Part shown: positions 9,831-20,229 of the stretch, piece by piece | Layout of the letters: each line of letters begins with the position of its first letter | Position numbering within the stretch: the stretch's first letter is position 1 | Assembly: GCF_007991175.1 (NCBI RefSeq) | Contig: NZ_BJXV01000006.1 | Coordinates: forward strand, 62,001 to 126,000 | Reading direction: 5' to 3' | Source: Halovibrio variabilis | GTDB taxonomy: Bacteria > Pseudomonadota > Gammaproteobacteria > Pseudomonadales > Halomonadaceae | DNA: 64,000 nt | Translations under genes and position numbers: made by a program | Notes under the pieces: model-generated | The model's input: the letters and a program-made list of their open reading frames with translations, nothing else | What the model was told of the DNA's origin: nothing | Databases searched by the model: none

Positions 9831-9861
9831 AAACGCCCAGGTCGGAGACCTGGACGTTTTG
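9831..9861 (-). terminator. Terminator after rpsI
   Basis: Hairpin around CCAGGTC-GGAG(A)-GACCTGG (about 9836-9855), flanked by complementary AACG/CGTT. On the minus strand it is followed by a T-run (GCGTTTTTTATTGG), ending the rplM-rpsI transcript. Confidence 0.88.
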
Positions 9862-9878
9862 TCGCATAGCGTAAAGGC

Positions 9879-10268
9879 TTAACGCTTGGAGAACTGCGGA
9901 CGACGACGCGCTTTGCGTAGACCGACTTTCTTACGCTCAACTTGACGTGCGTCACGCGTGACGTAGCCAGCGGCACGTAGCGAAGGACGCAGGTCTTCGT
10001 TGTAGTTCATCAGGGCGCGGGTAATGCCGTGGCGAATGGCGCCAGCTTGAGACGAACCACCGCCACCAGCGACGGTGACGAAGATGTCGAATTGATTCAA
10101 TGTTTCAGTCAATTCAAGCGGCTGACGAACAACCATGCGACCGGTAACACGACCAAAATAGAGATCGAGGTCTTGGTTGTTGACGCTAATTTTGCCAGAG
10201 CCCGGCTTCATAAACACGCGAGCGGTGGAAGTCTTGCGGCGCCCGGTACCGTAATACTGCTGTGTCAT
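9879..10268 (-). CDS. rpsI: 30S ribosomal protein S9
   Basis: 129-aa S9, with the family start [17 protein letters not shown], the central [15 protein letters not shown], and the conserved basic C-terminal tail ending PQFSKR that reaches the P-site tRNA. It lies 13 bases downstream of rplM on the same strand, the normal L13-S9 operon. Confidence 0.98.
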   Translation of the reverse strand: MTQQYYGTGRRKTSTARVFMKPGSGKISVNNQDLDLYFGRVTGRMVVRQPLELTETLNQFDIFVTVAGGGGSSQAGAIRHGITRALMNYNEDLRPSLRAAGYVTRDARQVERKKVGLRKARRRPQFSKR

Positions 10269-10281
10269 GGCGAAGATTTCC

Positions 10282-10710
10282 TCAGAGGTTCAGTTCAAGC
10301 GGCTGTTGGGCAGCATGCGGATGCTCGGCACCGGCGTACACTTTTAGTTTTGTGTACATGGCACGGCCCAAAGGACCTTTCGGCAACATGCCTTTAACGG
10401 CAGACTCAATGATGCGCTCGGGCGCATGATCAAGCATTTTGTCGAATGTCATGGAGCGCAGACCGCCCGGGTAACCCGTGTGGCGATAGTAGGTTTTAGC
10501 CTTCGCCTTATTACCGGTTACGTGGACTTTCTCTGCGTTGATAACGACGATGTAGTCGCCGGTATCAACGTGAGGGGTAAATTCGGGTTTATGCTTACCG
10601 CGTAGGCGGCGAGCAATCTCGGTTGCCAGACGACCGAGCGTTTTGTCCTTGGCGTCGACTACATACCAGTCGCGCTGGACGGACTGCGGCTTAGCACTGA
10701 ACGTCTTCAT
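10282..10710 (-). CDS. rplM: 50S ribosomal protein L13
   Basis: 142-aa L13, the same length as in E. coli when started at the ATG at 10710 ([20 protein letters not shown]). Conserved features are [38 protein letters not shown] and the [20 protein letters not shown] block. An upstream in-frame ATG (10758) is rejected on length and lack of homology. A GGTGA sequence serves as the ribosome-binding site and contains the stop codon of a small upstream ORF (10719-10835). L13 represses its own mRNA in E. coli; whether this leader does so is unknown. Confidence 0.98.
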   Translation of the reverse strand: MKTFSAKPQSVQRDWYVVDAKDKTLGRLATEIARRLRGKHKPEFTPHVDTGDYIVVINAEKVHVTGNKAKAKTYYRHTGYPGGLRSMTFDKMLDHAPERIIESAVKGMLPKGPLGRAMYTKLKVYAGAEHPHAAQQPLELNL

Positions 10711-10718
10711 GGATGAAA

Positions 10719-10835
10719 TCACCAGATTAAATGTATGGGGTGACTTACACCGTTGCACGGCGAAGCACCATCCCTATTCTTTTTGGTTGCAAGCATGGCA
10801 AGCATGGCAAGCATGGCAAGCATGGCAAGCAACAT
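10719..10835 (-). CDS. Candidate leader peptide (38 codons) upstream of rplM, built from MLA repeats
   Basis: Small ORF starting at the ATG at 10835, only 5-ish bases after the transcription start predicted from the promoter at 10847-10875, so the message would be nearly leaderless. It reads [16 protein letters not shown], then [10 protein letters not shown]..., ending HLIW and TGA. The repeated part comes from a 9-base tandem repeat, and every repeat carries an in-frame ATG. The TGA lies inside the rplM Shine-Dalgarno sequence, eight bases before the rplM ATG. Translation is not proven; it could be a chance ORF. Confidence 0.35.
   Translation of the reverse strand: MLLAMLAMLAMLAMLATKKNRDGASPCNGVSHPIHLIW
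10791..10831. repeat. Tandem repeat, 9-base unit, about 4.5 copies in the rplM leader
   Basis: Plus-strand unit AAGCATGGC is perfectly repeated at 10791-10799, 10800-10808, 10809-10817 and 10818-10826, with a partial fifth copy following. On the minus (transcribed) strand each unit reads ATGCTTGCC. The array is in the 5' leader of rplM-rpsI. Confidence 0.95.
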
Positions 10836-10846
10836 GTAGCGAGCGC

Positions 10847-10875
10847 ATTCTACAGCAAGGAATATGACAAGTTAA
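10847..10875 (-). promoter_or_regulatory. Sigma-70 promoter of rplM-rpsI
   Basis: On the minus strand, -35 TTAACT (10870-10875), a 17-base spacer and -10 TAGAAT (10847-10852). The predicted start is near 10840, giving a leader of about 130 bases that contains the 9-base repeats. Confidence 0.7.
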
Positions 10876-10919
10876 GCCGTATCACGACTTTTTTATCGCG
10901 GGCTTGCCGACGGTTCAGG

Positions 10920-12104
10920 CTAGGGCTTATGCGCCATGGCGAGATACTCTTTAGACTGCATTTCTTGCAGGCGTGAAAGCGTGCGCTGGAATTCAAACGT
11001 TAGCTTGCCATCGCTATAAAGCTCTTCTATCGGCGCTTCCGCCGACATCAGCAACTTTACACCACGGTCATAAAATTCATCGACCATGTTAATGAAGCGG
11101 CGCGCCTGATCATCGTTTTGGGCATCCATCCGCACGACGTTAGATACCAGCACCGTGTGGAACTCCCGAGCCAGCTCAATATAATCATTCTGACTGCGCG
11201 GCCCGTCGCACAGCTCGAGAAACTCAAACCACGCCACGTCGTCATGCAGACGGCGCATTGTTAACACGCGGTGATTCACCTCTAGCGACGCCTCTGCTTC
11301 GCCTTCGTGCCCGGCTATTTCCCGAAAGCTACGCGCCAATTCACGCTCAGCCGCCTCATCCAGCGGCGAATGGAAGATGGCAGTACGCTCTAGCGCACGC
11401 AATCGGTAATCAACCCCAGAGTCAACGTTGACCACCTCGCAGTGGCTGTTAACAAGCGCGATAGCGGGCAGGAAACGCGCCCGCTGCAGGCCGTTTTTAT
11501 ACAACTCATCGGGTACGATATTGGAGGTCGCCACTAACACGACCCCGCGCTCGAACAGCGCTTCCAGCAAGTTGGCTAGAATCATCGCATCGGTAATATC
11601 TTTGACAAAGAATTCATCAAAGCAGATAACCCGTGCTTCCGCCGCAAATTTACCGGCGATCAGCGTTAACGGATTTTTTTCGCCTTTATAATGGGTCAGC
11701 TCGTTATGCACACGCTGCATAAAACGATGAAAGTGGGTACGCATTTTATCGGCAAAGGGCAACGCCTCGTAAAAGGTATCCACCAAGTAGGTCTTGCCAC
11801 GCCCTACCCCACCCCAAAAATACAGCCCCTTCACTTGGGGCAAAACGGGGGCATCAGCCGATGAGGACCTCTTGCCCATAAAACCCGCCATTTTGGCTTT
11901 TAGCCCTCTATTAGCGACCAGGGCTTTAGGCACGGTGGTGGGCGCGGCGACCAGCTCATCGTAAAGCCGCTGAAGGTGCTTAACTGCGGCTTCCTGCGCC
12001 GCATCGTATTGAAAATCATCACGCTCCAAATCCGCTCGATAGCGCTCTATCGGCGTTTTAGGACGCGCTTTTGACATCGGTTTACCCGCAGGTGTTAATG
12101 ACAT
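10920..12104 (-). CDS. zapE: Cell-division ATPase ZapE (AFG1 family)
   Basis: 394-aa AAA-type ATPase of the AFG1/ZapE family, which associates with the Z-ring in E. coli and is linked to membrane protein quality control. Walker A is GGVGRGKT (about residues 98-105), Walker B is RVICFDEFFV, and the family block MRTHFHRFMQRVHNEL lies between them. The start at 12104 is chosen because GGGAGG lies 7 bases upstream and the preceding in-frame codons do not resemble the family. A -10-like TATAAT (minus strand, plus 12172-12177) could drive it. Confidence 0.93.
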   Translation of the reverse strand: MSLTPAGKPMSKARPKTPIERYRADLERDDFQYDAAQEAAVKHLQRLYDELVAAPTTVPKALVANRGLKAKMAGFMGKRSSSADAPVLPQVKGLYFWGGVGRGKTYLVDTFYEALPFADKMRTHFHRFMQRVHNELTHYKGEKNPLTLIAGKFAAEARVICFDEFFVKDITDAMILANLLEALFERGVVLVATSNIVPDELYKNGLQRARFLPAIALVNSHCEVVNVDSGVDYRLRALERTAIFHSPLDEAAERELARSFREIAGHEGEAEASLEVNHRVLTMRRLHDDVAWFEFLELCDGPRSQNDYIELAREFHTVLVSNVVRMDAQNDDQARRFINMVDEFYDRGVKLLMSAEAPIEELYSDGKLTFEFQRTLSRLQEMQSKEYLAMAHKP

Positions 12105-12171
12105 GCAATCGCCTCCCAAACCATGAAACGCAGCCACCAGCATGACCGCTGGCACCCCTAAGAAGACTGCG

Positions 12172-12177
12172 ATTATA
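12172..12177 (-). promoter_or_regulatory. Candidate -10 element for zapE
   Basis: TATAAT on the minus strand, about 70 bases before the zapE ATG. No convincing -35 is present at the right spacing, so this is only a partial promoter call. Confidence 0.35.
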
Positions 12178-12207
12178 CCCACTGAGACGCCATCGCGCAT
12201 GAGCGGA

Positions 12208-12238
12208 TTGACCCAACCGCCTGACTGACGCCTATAAT
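12208..12238 (+). promoter_or_regulatory. Candidate sigma-70 promoter for zapG
   Basis: -35 TTGACC (12208-12213) and -10 TATAAT (12233-12238). The 19-base spacer is longer than optimal. The leader to the zapG GTG would be about 70 bases. Confidence 0.5.
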
Positions 12239-12313
12239 AGCAGCCTGTTTGATCGTTAAGCTGATGGCTAATGCAGCCGACAGTTATAGTTACAAAGCGC
12301 CAGGGAGAACACT

Positions 12314-12766
12314 GTGGACGCAAGCTCACCATTAACATTTGCTGTGATCGGTCTTATCGTCGGCTTTATCGCTGGCATGGGTTGCTATCGCTTATTCAGC
12401 AAAAGCCAGCGCGAGAGAGCTGCCTTGCGGCAACAGCTACTCGAACACGAACACCAAATCGCTGAACTGAAGAGCAGCGTGGGCAGTCACTTGACAGGGA
12501 TATACACACGCCTCAGCAACATACGTGATGAAGCCAACCAGCTAGAGCGACAGCTCAAAGCGGACGCCGAAGAGTGGAATATTCGCGACGCCGCCATTCA
12601 ACCCGGCCTTGATCTAACCGACATAGACGCAGGCGAAGAGTCGACCGAGGAAAGCGCCGCCCCGGCAACTCCCCGCGACTACGCCGACGGCAAAAACGGC
12701 ACGCTATCGGAAGACTTTGGCTTGAAGGGCAAAGAAGCAGCGACGCCTCAGCCCCCGCGTTATTAA
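12314..12766 (+). CDS. zapG: Inner-membrane protein ZapG / YhcB (DUF1043)
   Basis: 150-aa protein with one N-terminal membrane segment (about residues 8-26, FAVIGLIVGFIAGMGCY) and a cytoplasmic coiled coil (RERAALRQQLLEHEHQIAEL and on to about residue 80), then an acidic low-complexity tail. This is the YhcB family, which affects cell division and envelope homeostasis in E. coli. The start is GTG at 12314 with GGGAGA upstream. It is divergent from zapE and converges on the Nif3-like gene. Confidence 0.88.
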   Translation: MDASSPLTFAVIGLIVGFIAGMGCYRLFSKSQRERAALRQQLLEHEHQIAELKSSVGSHLTGIYTRLSNIRDEANQLERQLKADAEEWNIRDAAIQPGLDLTDIDAGEESTEESAAPATPRDYADGKNGTLSEDFGLKGKEAATPQPPRY

Positions 12767-12828
12767 TCAACCCAAGAGGTTACCGAGCCCCCTTGAACGT
12801 CATCGACGCTTAGGGGGCAAGCCCTTCA

Positions 12829-13590
12829 TTAGGCGGGATTATCGATATCCACAAAGCGGTGCTCGACACCGTACCCATCGCTTAGCCATTCGCCCAGGGC
12901 CTGAACACCGTAGCGCTCAGTCGCATGGTGGCCCGCTGCGATGTAGTGAATGCCCATTTCACGCGCAAGATGCGTAGTTCGCTCGGATATTTCACCCGAC
13001 ACAAAGGCCTGCGCCCCGGCCTCAAACGCGGCCGTTATCATGTCCTGTGCACCGCCGGTGCACCAGGCAATACGCTCTATATTGCCCACTTGTGGGGCCT
13101 CAATCACCAACGGTTCACGCTGCAGTGTATACGCAACATGCGCGGCCAAGGTTTGCACAGTCTGAGGCTGCGCTAGGCGTCCAGACCATAACAACCCGTC
13201 GCCAAGCTCCCCATCAAGACAGCCCTCAACCTTCCAGCCAAGACGCCTAGCCAATTCGGCGTTATTACCCATCTCTGCATGAGCATCCAGGGGCAGGTGA
13301 TACGCCAATAAACTGATATCATGATCAAGCAGCGTTTTAATCCGCTTTTGCTTCATGCCGGTAATCGCCACGGGCTCGTTTTTCCAAAAATAGCCGTGAT
13401 GCACCAACAGCATATCCGCCTGCCAGGCGACCGCTTCATCCAGCAACGCCTGACAGGCCGTCACGCCGGTCATAATTCGCCTAACTTGGTCGCCACCCTC
13501 TACTTGCAATCCGTTAATCGTAAAGTCTTTAAACTGTGAGGCGCGCAACTGATGATCACAGGCTGCCACTAATTGGTCGCGATGAATCAT
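12829..13590 (-). CDS. Nif3-like dinuclear metal centre protein (YbgI family)
   Basis: 253-aa member of the Nif3/YbgI/GTP-cyclohydrolase-I-type-2 family. The metal ligands are visible: LLVHHGYFW (H64, H65), YHLPLDAH, and near the end AGHHATERYG. Family members bind two metals; the biological substrate is not settled, though a GTP cyclohydrolase I-like activity has been proposed for some. The Leu-Pro and NGLQVEG motifs also match. It is divergent from algW across a 129-base region holding a 10-base perfect inverted repeat. Confidence 0.92.
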   Translation of the reverse strand: MIHRDQLVAACDHQLRASQFKDFTINGLQVEGGDQVRRIMTGVTACQALLDEAVAWQADMLLVHHGYFWKNEPVAITGMKQKRIKTLLDHDISLLAYHLPLDAHAEMGNNAELARRLGWKVEGCLDGELGDGLLWSGRLAQPQTVQTLAAHVAYTLQREPLVIEAPQVGNIERIAWCTGGAQDMITAAFEAGAQAFVSGEISERTTHLAREMGIHYIAAGHHATERYGVQALGEWLSDGYGVEHRFVDIDNPA

Positions 13591-13633
13591 AAAGACTCCG
13601 TTAATGATTAAAATGCACCCGTGAGGAACTTGC

Positions 13634-13660
13634 TAATAAAGTGTTACCATCACTTTATTA
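13634..13660. promoter_or_regulatory. Inverted repeat (operator-like) upstream of algW
   Basis: Perfect 10-base arms TAATAAAGTG / CACTTTATTA separated by seven bases. A GGAACTT box (13625-13631), like the -35 element of sigma-E/AlgU promoters, precedes it, but the matching -10 is not at the standard spacing. The site could be an operator or a stem in the algW leader. Confidence 0.45.
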
Positions 13661-13719
13661 TAAAGACTCGCTTCTTCGCATCGCCAATAGCGAGACCGAC
13701 CCCGTTAAGGAATGTTTGC

Positions 13720-14979
13720 ATGCGACGCTATGTGCTGCCTTACCTATGGCCTGTCATCACAGGCGTACTGCTCGCTATATTAATTTTAGTTGCTCTCCCC
13801 GAACGACTGCCTAATCCGTTGAGTGATACGCCCCCCCAAACGCCGGCGCCTGCCATTTCCACGACGCCGGCCGCCGTTGAGCGAGATACTAACCGCCCTG
13901 CGCCCGAAATTCACCAGGCAGCACCGCTAACCCGCAACCAAGGGCCTGCAAGCTACTCTCACGCGGTGAACCAAGCGGCGCCCGCGGTCGTTAATATCTA
14001 CTCGTCGCGAATTGTTGAGCGCGATCAGCACCCGCTGATGTCGGACCCATTTTTCCAACAGTTTTTTGATAACCAGGGCGATGACGCGACAACCCACCAA
14101 CGCATGCTTTCGAGCCTAGGCTCCGGGGTGATCGTTAGCGAGGACGGCTATGTGCTGACCAATCACCATGTCATCAACGGTGCCGACGAGATCCAGGTAG
14201 CCTTGCGCGATGGTCGTGAGACACTGGCCGAAGTGATCGGCACCGACCCTGAGAGCGACTTGGCCGTGTTAAGAATTAACCTGGACGACTTGCCAGTGAT
14301 AGAGCTGACGGACTCAGCCGATGTCGCGGTAGGCGATGTGGCGCTGGCCATTGGCAACCCCTTTGGCGTAGGACAAACCGTCACGATGGGGATCATTAGC
14401 GCGACAGGACGCAACCACCTCGGCCTTAACGCCTACGAAGACTTCATTCAAACCGATGCCGCCATCAATCCGGGCAATTCAGGCGGCGCGCTGGTCAACC
14501 CAGAGGGCGCCATGGTTGGCATTAATACCGCGATTTTTTCACGCTCAGGCGGGTCGCAGGGCATTGGGTTTGCGATTCCTGCCAACCTCGCCCATAGCAT
14601 TCTTGATGAACTGGTCACCCAAGGCCGCGTGATTCGCGGCTGGCTGGGTATCGAGGCGCAGGCGCTGTCACGCGAACTGGCCGCCTCTTTTGGCCTGCAG
14701 ACGCCGCAGGGGGTCATTATCGCGGGGGTCGTCAATAACGGCCCAGCCGACAAAGCGGGACTAGAGCCGGGGGACGTTTTGCTCGCCGTCGATGGAGAGC
14801 CTATTTTGGATGCACGTACCGCCATGAGTGACATTGCTTCCATCCCACCCGGCACGTCCCTTCCGCTGACGATCGTACGCAGCGGCGAGCGCATGCAAAT
14901 GACCCTTGAGGTGGGAGAACGCCCGCCGCCCACCCCCACGGTTAACGAAGAAGGCATGCCACGCCAACGCGGCTCATAA
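13720..14979 (+). CDS. algW: Periplasmic DegS/AlgW-type serine protease with PDZ domain
   Basis: 419-aa membrane-anchored trypsin-like protease. The anchor is residues 7-25; the catalytic triad is His150 (NHHV), Asp180 (SDLAVL) and Ser254 (GNSGG); one PDZ domain occupies about residues 320-400 (PADKAGLEPGDVLLAVDG). A single PDZ and an N-terminal anchor point to DegS/AlgW, which senses misfolded porins and starts cleavage of the anti-sigma factor RseA/MucA. The start at 13720 is chosen over upstream in-frame codons because of a TAAGGA site and the anchor position. The place before hisD and murA matches Pseudomonas algW. Its 389-aa Pseudomonas counterpart is slightly shorter. Confidence 0.92.
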   Translation: MRRYVLPYLWPVITGVLLAILILVALPERLPNPLSDTPPQTPAPAISTTPAAVERDTNRPAPEIHQAAPLTRNQGPASYSHAVNQAAPAVVNIYSSRIVERDQHPLMSDPFFQQFFDNQGDDATTHQRMLSSLGSGVIVSEDGYVLTNHHVINGADEIQVALRDGRETLAEVIGTDPESDLAVLRINLDDLPVIELTDSADVAVGDVALAIGNPFGVGQTVTMGIISATGRNHLGLNAYEDFIQTDAAINPGNSGGALVNPEGAMVGINTAIFSRSGGSQGIGFAIPANLAHSILDELVTQGRVIRGWLGIEAQALSRELAASFGLQTPQGVIIAGVVNNGPADKAGLEPGDVLLAVDGEPILDARTAMSDIASIPPGTSLPLTIVRSGERMQMTLEVGERPPPTPTVNEEGMPRQRGS

Positions 14980-15007
14980 TGATCTCATTAACGGCCGCAT
15001 ATAAACG

Positions 15008-15034
15008 CCTAGCGCACCTACGGCTTAGGCGCCT
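15008..15034. terminator. Weak bidirectional terminator between algW and hisD
   Basis: Imperfect hairpin CGCCTA...TAGGCG with mispaired interior, followed by CCTTTTAG on the plus strand and TTTATAT on the minus strand. It separates the converging algW and mla-murA-his transcripts. Confidence 0.5.
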
Positions 15035-15044
15035 TTTAGCAGCA

Positions 15045-16382
15045 TCAGTCGCGAATCCGGTACTCCGCTGAGCGCGCGTGAGCGGTTAACGATTCCCCTC
15101 GCGCAAGTACCGAGGCGATTTTGCCCAGCTCAGAAGCACCGGCAGCAGAACAATGAATAATCGAAGAGCGTTTCTGAAAGTCGTAAACGCCCAGCGGTGA
15201 AGAGAAGCGCGCTGTACCGGAGGTAGGCAAGACGTGATTGGGCCCGGCACAGTAATCGCCTAGGGCTTCAGCGGTATAGCGCCCCATAAAGATCGCCCCA
15301 GCATGACGAATATCATCCAACCATGTCTCAGGCTCAGACACCGAAAGCTCCAGGTGCTCAGGCGCAATGCGGTTAATCATGGCAATGGCGTCTTGAGCAT
15401 CCTGGCAGTGAATCAATGCGCCCCGCTTACGCAGCGACTCACGCACGATCTCTGCGCGCTCTAAGCTCGGCAGCAGCCGCTCAATCGCCGCTTCCACGGC
15501 ATCCAGGTGGTCAGAATCCCAACTAACTAAGATTGCCTGAGCGTCTTCGTCGTGCTCGGCCTGAGAGAATAGATCCATCGCCAGCCACTCGGGATCGGTC
15601 TGTCCATCGGAAACCACCATAATTTCCGATGGGCCGGCAATCATATCGATACCCACTTGACCAAACACGGCGCGCTTTGCCGTGGCGACATAGATATTAC
15701 CCGGCCCGACGATTTTATCGACCCGAGGAACGCTTTCTGTGCCATACGCAAGTGCGGCGATGGCTTGAGCCCCACCGATGGTGAAGACGTAGTCAACACC
15801 GGCTAAATGTGCAGCCGCCAGCACCAGCTCGTTTAATACGCCGTCAGGCGTGGGTACGACCATCACGATTTCGCGCACACCGGCTACGTGGGCTGGAATC
15901 GCATTCATCAGCACCGACGAGGGGTACGCCGCCTTGCCACCGGGAACATAGATGCCGGCGCGATCCAGCGGGGTGACTTTCTGCCCTAACACCGTGCCAT
16001 CGGCCTCTTGATACTGCCAAGAATCAGGCTTTTGACGCTCGTGGTAACGCTTAATCCGCTCGGCGGCGCTAGACAACGCCCCGCGCTGCTCGGCGGGCAG
16101 GTGATCAAACGCTCGCTTTAACTGCTCAGGGGTTAACTGTAACTCTTCCATCTGGGTCACAGCGAGCCGGTCAAAACGATTCGTGGCTTCAATAACGGCC
16201 GCGTCACCACGCTGCTTAACGCTGGCGAGTATTTCCTCAACCCGCGTTCGCACCGCCTTATCAGACACGCCTTCCCAATCCAGCAGACTATCAAGCCGCT
16301 GATGGAAGCCCGTATCGTTCGTCGATAGACGAGTAATCGTGGGCTGTTCGCTGATCGCTTGTTCGCTAGTAGGATCGCTCAT
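15045..16382 (-). CDS. hisD: Histidinol dehydrogenase HisD
   Basis: Zinc enzyme that carries out the last two oxidations of histidine synthesis (histidinol to histidine, two NAD). The 445-aa product has [21 protein letters not shown], the signature [35 protein letters not shown] with the catalytic Glu-His, and [23 protein letters not shown]. It follows hisG by 13 bases. It is the last gene of the long minus-strand group starting at mlaF. In Pseudomonas hisC lies next; it is not here. Confidence 0.97.
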   Translation of the reverse strand: MSDPTSEQAISEQPTITRLSTNDTGFHQRLDSLLDWEGVSDKAVRTRVEEILASVKQRGDAAVIEATNRFDRLAVTQMEELQLTPEQLKRAFDHLPAEQRGALSSAAERIKRYHERQKPDSWQYQEADGTVLGQKVTPLDRAGIYVPGGKAAYPSSVLMNAIPAHVAGVREIVMVVPTPDGVLNELVLAAAHLAGVDYVFTIGGAQAIAALAYGTESVPRVDKIVGPGNIYVATAKRAVFGQVGIDMIAGPSEIMVVSDGQTDPEWLAMDLFSQAEHDEDAQAILVSWDSDHLDAVEAAIERLLPSLERAEIVRESLRKRGALIHCQDAQDAIAMINRIAPEHLELSVSEPETWLDDIRHAGAIFMGRYTAEALGDYCAGPNHVLPTSGTARFSSPLGVYDFQKRSSIIHCSAAGASELGKIASVLARGESLTAHARSAEYRIRD

Positions 16383-16395
16383 AGGTCACCTCAGG

Positions 16396-17049
16396 TTATT
16401 CGGCAAGCTGTGCCTGACGCTTTTTAACCGCACTGTCTAAACGGGCCAATAACGGCTTAATACGCTCATGTTTCATGGTCATGGCGGCCTTATTGACGAT
16501 CAATCGCGTGCTGATATGGGCGATTAATTCACGCGGCTCCATGCCGTTGGCACGTAAGGTATTGCCAGTATCGACAATATCGACAATTTCATCGGCCAGA
16601 TTCATCAAAGGCGCAAGTTCCATGGCGCCATAGAGCTTGATGACTTCGGCCTGGATGCCCTGCTCGGCGTAGTAGCGGCGCGCGATATTGACAAACTTAG
16701 TCGCCACCCGGCGCCGCGCACGGGCAGGCAATTCACCGGTAACGCCAGCCGTCATCAATTTGCAACGGGCAATATCGAGATCTAACGGCTCATAAAACCC
16801 TTCAGCGCCGTGCTCCAGCAGCACATCTTTACCTGCAATCCCTACATCGGCGGCCCCGAGCTGAACGTAGGTGGGCACGTCGGTGGCGCGGATAACCACC
16901 AGCTTTACATCGGGCAGGTTGGTAGCAAAGAGTAGCTTGCGGCTTTTGCTGAGATCTTCAACGGGGGCAATACCCGCGTCGGCTAGCAGCGGCAGCGTCT
17001 CTTCCAGGATACGGCCCTTCGAGAGGGCTAAAATCAGTTGCTTACTCAT
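16396..17049 (-). CDS. hisG: ATP phosphoribosyltransferase catalytic subunit HisG (short form)
   Basis: First enzyme of histidine synthesis (ATP + PRPP to phosphoribosyl-ATP). At 217 aa it is the short form, which lacks the C-terminal regulatory ACT-like domain of E. coli HisG (299 aa) and needs HisZ for activity and feedback control. Motifs are [32 protein letters not shown], and [16 protein letters not shown] with the PRPP-binding loop. A HisZ gene is in this window at 59550-60746. Grouped with murA upstream and hisD downstream. Confidence 0.97.
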   Translation of the reverse strand: MSKQLILALSKGRILEETLPLLADAGIAPVEDLSKSRKLLFATNLPDVKLVVIRATDVPTYVQLGAADVGIAGKDVLLEHGAEGFYEPLDLDIARCKLMTAGVTGELPARARRRVATKFVNIARRYYAEQGIQAEVIKLYGAMELAPLMNLADEIVDIVDTGNTLRANGMEPRELIAHISTRLIVNKAAMTMKHERIKPLLARLDSAVKKRQAQLAE

Positions 17050-17095
17050 CGTGTCGGCCCGTCGTTATTCGCATGCAGGAGATTAATAGCATGAC

Positions 17096-18620
<1,525 letters not shown>

Positions 18621-18713
18621 GGCGCAAAAAACTCCTTTGGGGTCGTCATTATTGATAAGCGTGATTGGAGCGACATAATAAAGAAAACCAGCGCGCTTGG
18701 CGATGGCGGCGCA

Positions 18714-19052
18714 TTAAACACCCAGCGTGGCCGCTGGGTGTTCGATTAAATCATCCAGCTCCGCTAGGGACGCAAGCCGCAACAAAGGCGCTGAAAAATG
18801 TATCGCCTGGACACTGATAGCACGCTGCTGACAAATACGTAACCATTCAAACAGGACGCTAATAGCAACGCTGCTAGCTTTATTAACCTGGCTAAAATCC
18901 AGCGTAACCGCTGAAAGCGACGTTGACTGCAGCCATTGAACGCCACTGGCGGCCACATCGGCCGCCAGCGTCACATCCACATCGCCTGTCACCGACAAGG
19001 TTTCACCCTCTTCAACCACAGCAACGCTACCGCGCGAGAATAGGGCTGTCAC
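18714..19052 (-). CDS. mlaB: Phospholipid transport system STAS protein MlaB
   Basis: 112-aa STAS-domain protein that binds the MlaF ATPase and stabilises the MlaFEDB inner-membrane complex. The STAS pattern VTLDFSQVNKASSVAISVLFEWL (split here across strand and helix) includes the conserved D-x-S/T-x-V-x-S-S region. The start is GTG at 19052, which overlaps the mlaC stop by four bases (GTGA). Sequence is diverged, as usual for MlaB. Confidence 0.9.
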   Translation of the reverse strand: MTALFSRGSVAVVEEGETLSVTGDVDVTLAADVAASGVQWLQSTSLSAVTLDFSQVNKASSVAISVLFEWLRICQQRAISVQAIHFSAPLLRLASLAELDDLIEHPAATLGV

Positions 19053-19708
19053 GCATCGCCTCCCTGCTCCAGCTCTTCAACACCCACGTCAGGTGACCAG
19101 CCATCGATGACCGCATCGTAGTCGCGGTTATTATCGCGCATGGCTTGATCAAACTGGTTACGGAAGGTTAACCCCAGATTAATGCCATTAACGATCACAT
19201 TGACCACCCGCCATTCACCGTCAGAGCGCCGCAAGCTATAGCTCACCGGGTAGACGTCACCGTCATCAGCGACCACTTCCATAGCAACATTGGCCTGATC
19301 CTCATAACGCTGAGACTGCTGGTTATCCAATACCCGCAGCTCTTCGTAATCAAATGTCACCAGACCACGGGTGTACGTATCAATCAGCGTTTGACGAAAC
19401 ACCTCGGCAAACCGGCGGCGCTGTTCTGGGGTAGCATTGCGGAAATAATTGCCCATGACGCTAGCCCCGATATAGCGAAAATCGGCCACTTGTTCCAGAT
19501 TGCTATCTACCAAAGCTTCAAGTTCGTCAAGATTATTGGCGTAGTACTCCTTACGCCCTTCGATATCCGCCATCAGTGACTCAACGTTATCGCGAATCAG
19601 CTCTTCTGGCGTCTGAGACTGCGCTTGCGTCTGCAGCGACGCCAATAATGCGATCATCGTCGTAACCGCTAATACCCAACGACTTAGCACCCAGCTTACT
19701 CCCTTCAT
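19049..19708 (-). CDS. mlaC: Periplasmic phospholipid-binding protein MlaC
   Basis: 219-aa Tol-Tol-Ttg2 family protein that carries phospholipid between the outer-membrane MlaA complex and the inner-membrane MlaFEDB. It has a signal peptide (residues 1 to about 29, ending TQAQS) and the family body with IGASVMGNYFRNATPEQRRRF and DGEWRVVNVIVNGINLGLTFRNQF. Operon mlaFEDCB. MlaA is not in this window. Confidence 0.95.
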   Translation of the reverse strand: MKGVSWVLSRWVLAVTTMIALLASLQTQAQSQTPEELIRDNVESLMADIEGRKEYYANNLDELEALVDSNLEQVADFRYIGASVMGNYFRNATPEQRRRFAEVFRQTLIDTYTRGLVTFDYEELRVLDNQQSQRYEDQANVAMEVVADDGDVYPVSYSLRRSDGEWRVVNVIVNGINLGLTFRNQFDQAMRDNNRDYDAVIDGWSPDVGVEELEQGGDA

Positions 19709-19748
19709 AACGTCTACCTCCCTACCCCAACCTACGTTGGATTAGTGT

Positions 19749-20213
19749 TTAATTACTTGCCATATTGGACACAAACTGCTGGATAAGTTCTTCTAATACC
19801 AGCGCCGACTGGGTATCACGAATGGCATCCCCATCTTCCAACGTCTCGGGATCCCCGCCCACGCTAAGGCCGACGTACTGTTCGCCTAATAGACCGGCCG
19901 TCAAAATAGAGGCAATGGAATCTCGAGACAGCTGGCCCTCAAGCTCGCTATCCAGGCTCATTACCACACGCGCATCGTACCACTGGGTATCCAGCTCAAT
20001 GGATTCAACCCGCCCCACCGTCACCCCGGCCATGGTGACCCGAGCACGTGGTTTTAAGCTGCCAATATTGGCGAAATTGGCTTCCAATTGAAACGACTGA
20101 TTGGGCGCAGAGAGCGTTAAACCACTGACACGCAAGCCGAGGAATACCAGTCCCAAGATGCCCGCGATCATAAACAGACCAACACCGAACTCCATGGTTT
20201 TACTGCGTTTCAT
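19749..20213 (-). CDS. mlaD: Phospholipid transport MCE-domain protein MlaD
   Basis: Inner-membrane-anchored MCE protein that forms a hexameric ring through which lipid passes. The 154-aa product has the anchor at residues 6-26 and one MCE domain (LEANFANIGSLKPRARVTM, VGRVESIEL, GLLGEQYVGLSVGGDPE). The start at 20213 is chosen over an ATG at 20243 because GGAG lies 7 bases upstream and the earlier start would run into mlaE. Length fits Pseudomonas (157 aa). Confidence 0.95.
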   Translation of the reverse strand: MKRSKTMEFGVGLFMIAGILGLVFLGLRVSGLTLSAPNQSFQLEANFANIGSLKPRARVTMAGVTVGRVESIELDTQWYDARVVMSLDSELEGQLSRDSIASILTAGLLGEQYVGLSVGGDPETLEDGDAIRDTQSALVLEELIQQFVSNMASN

Positions 20214-20229
20214 GAAACTGCTCCACCCA

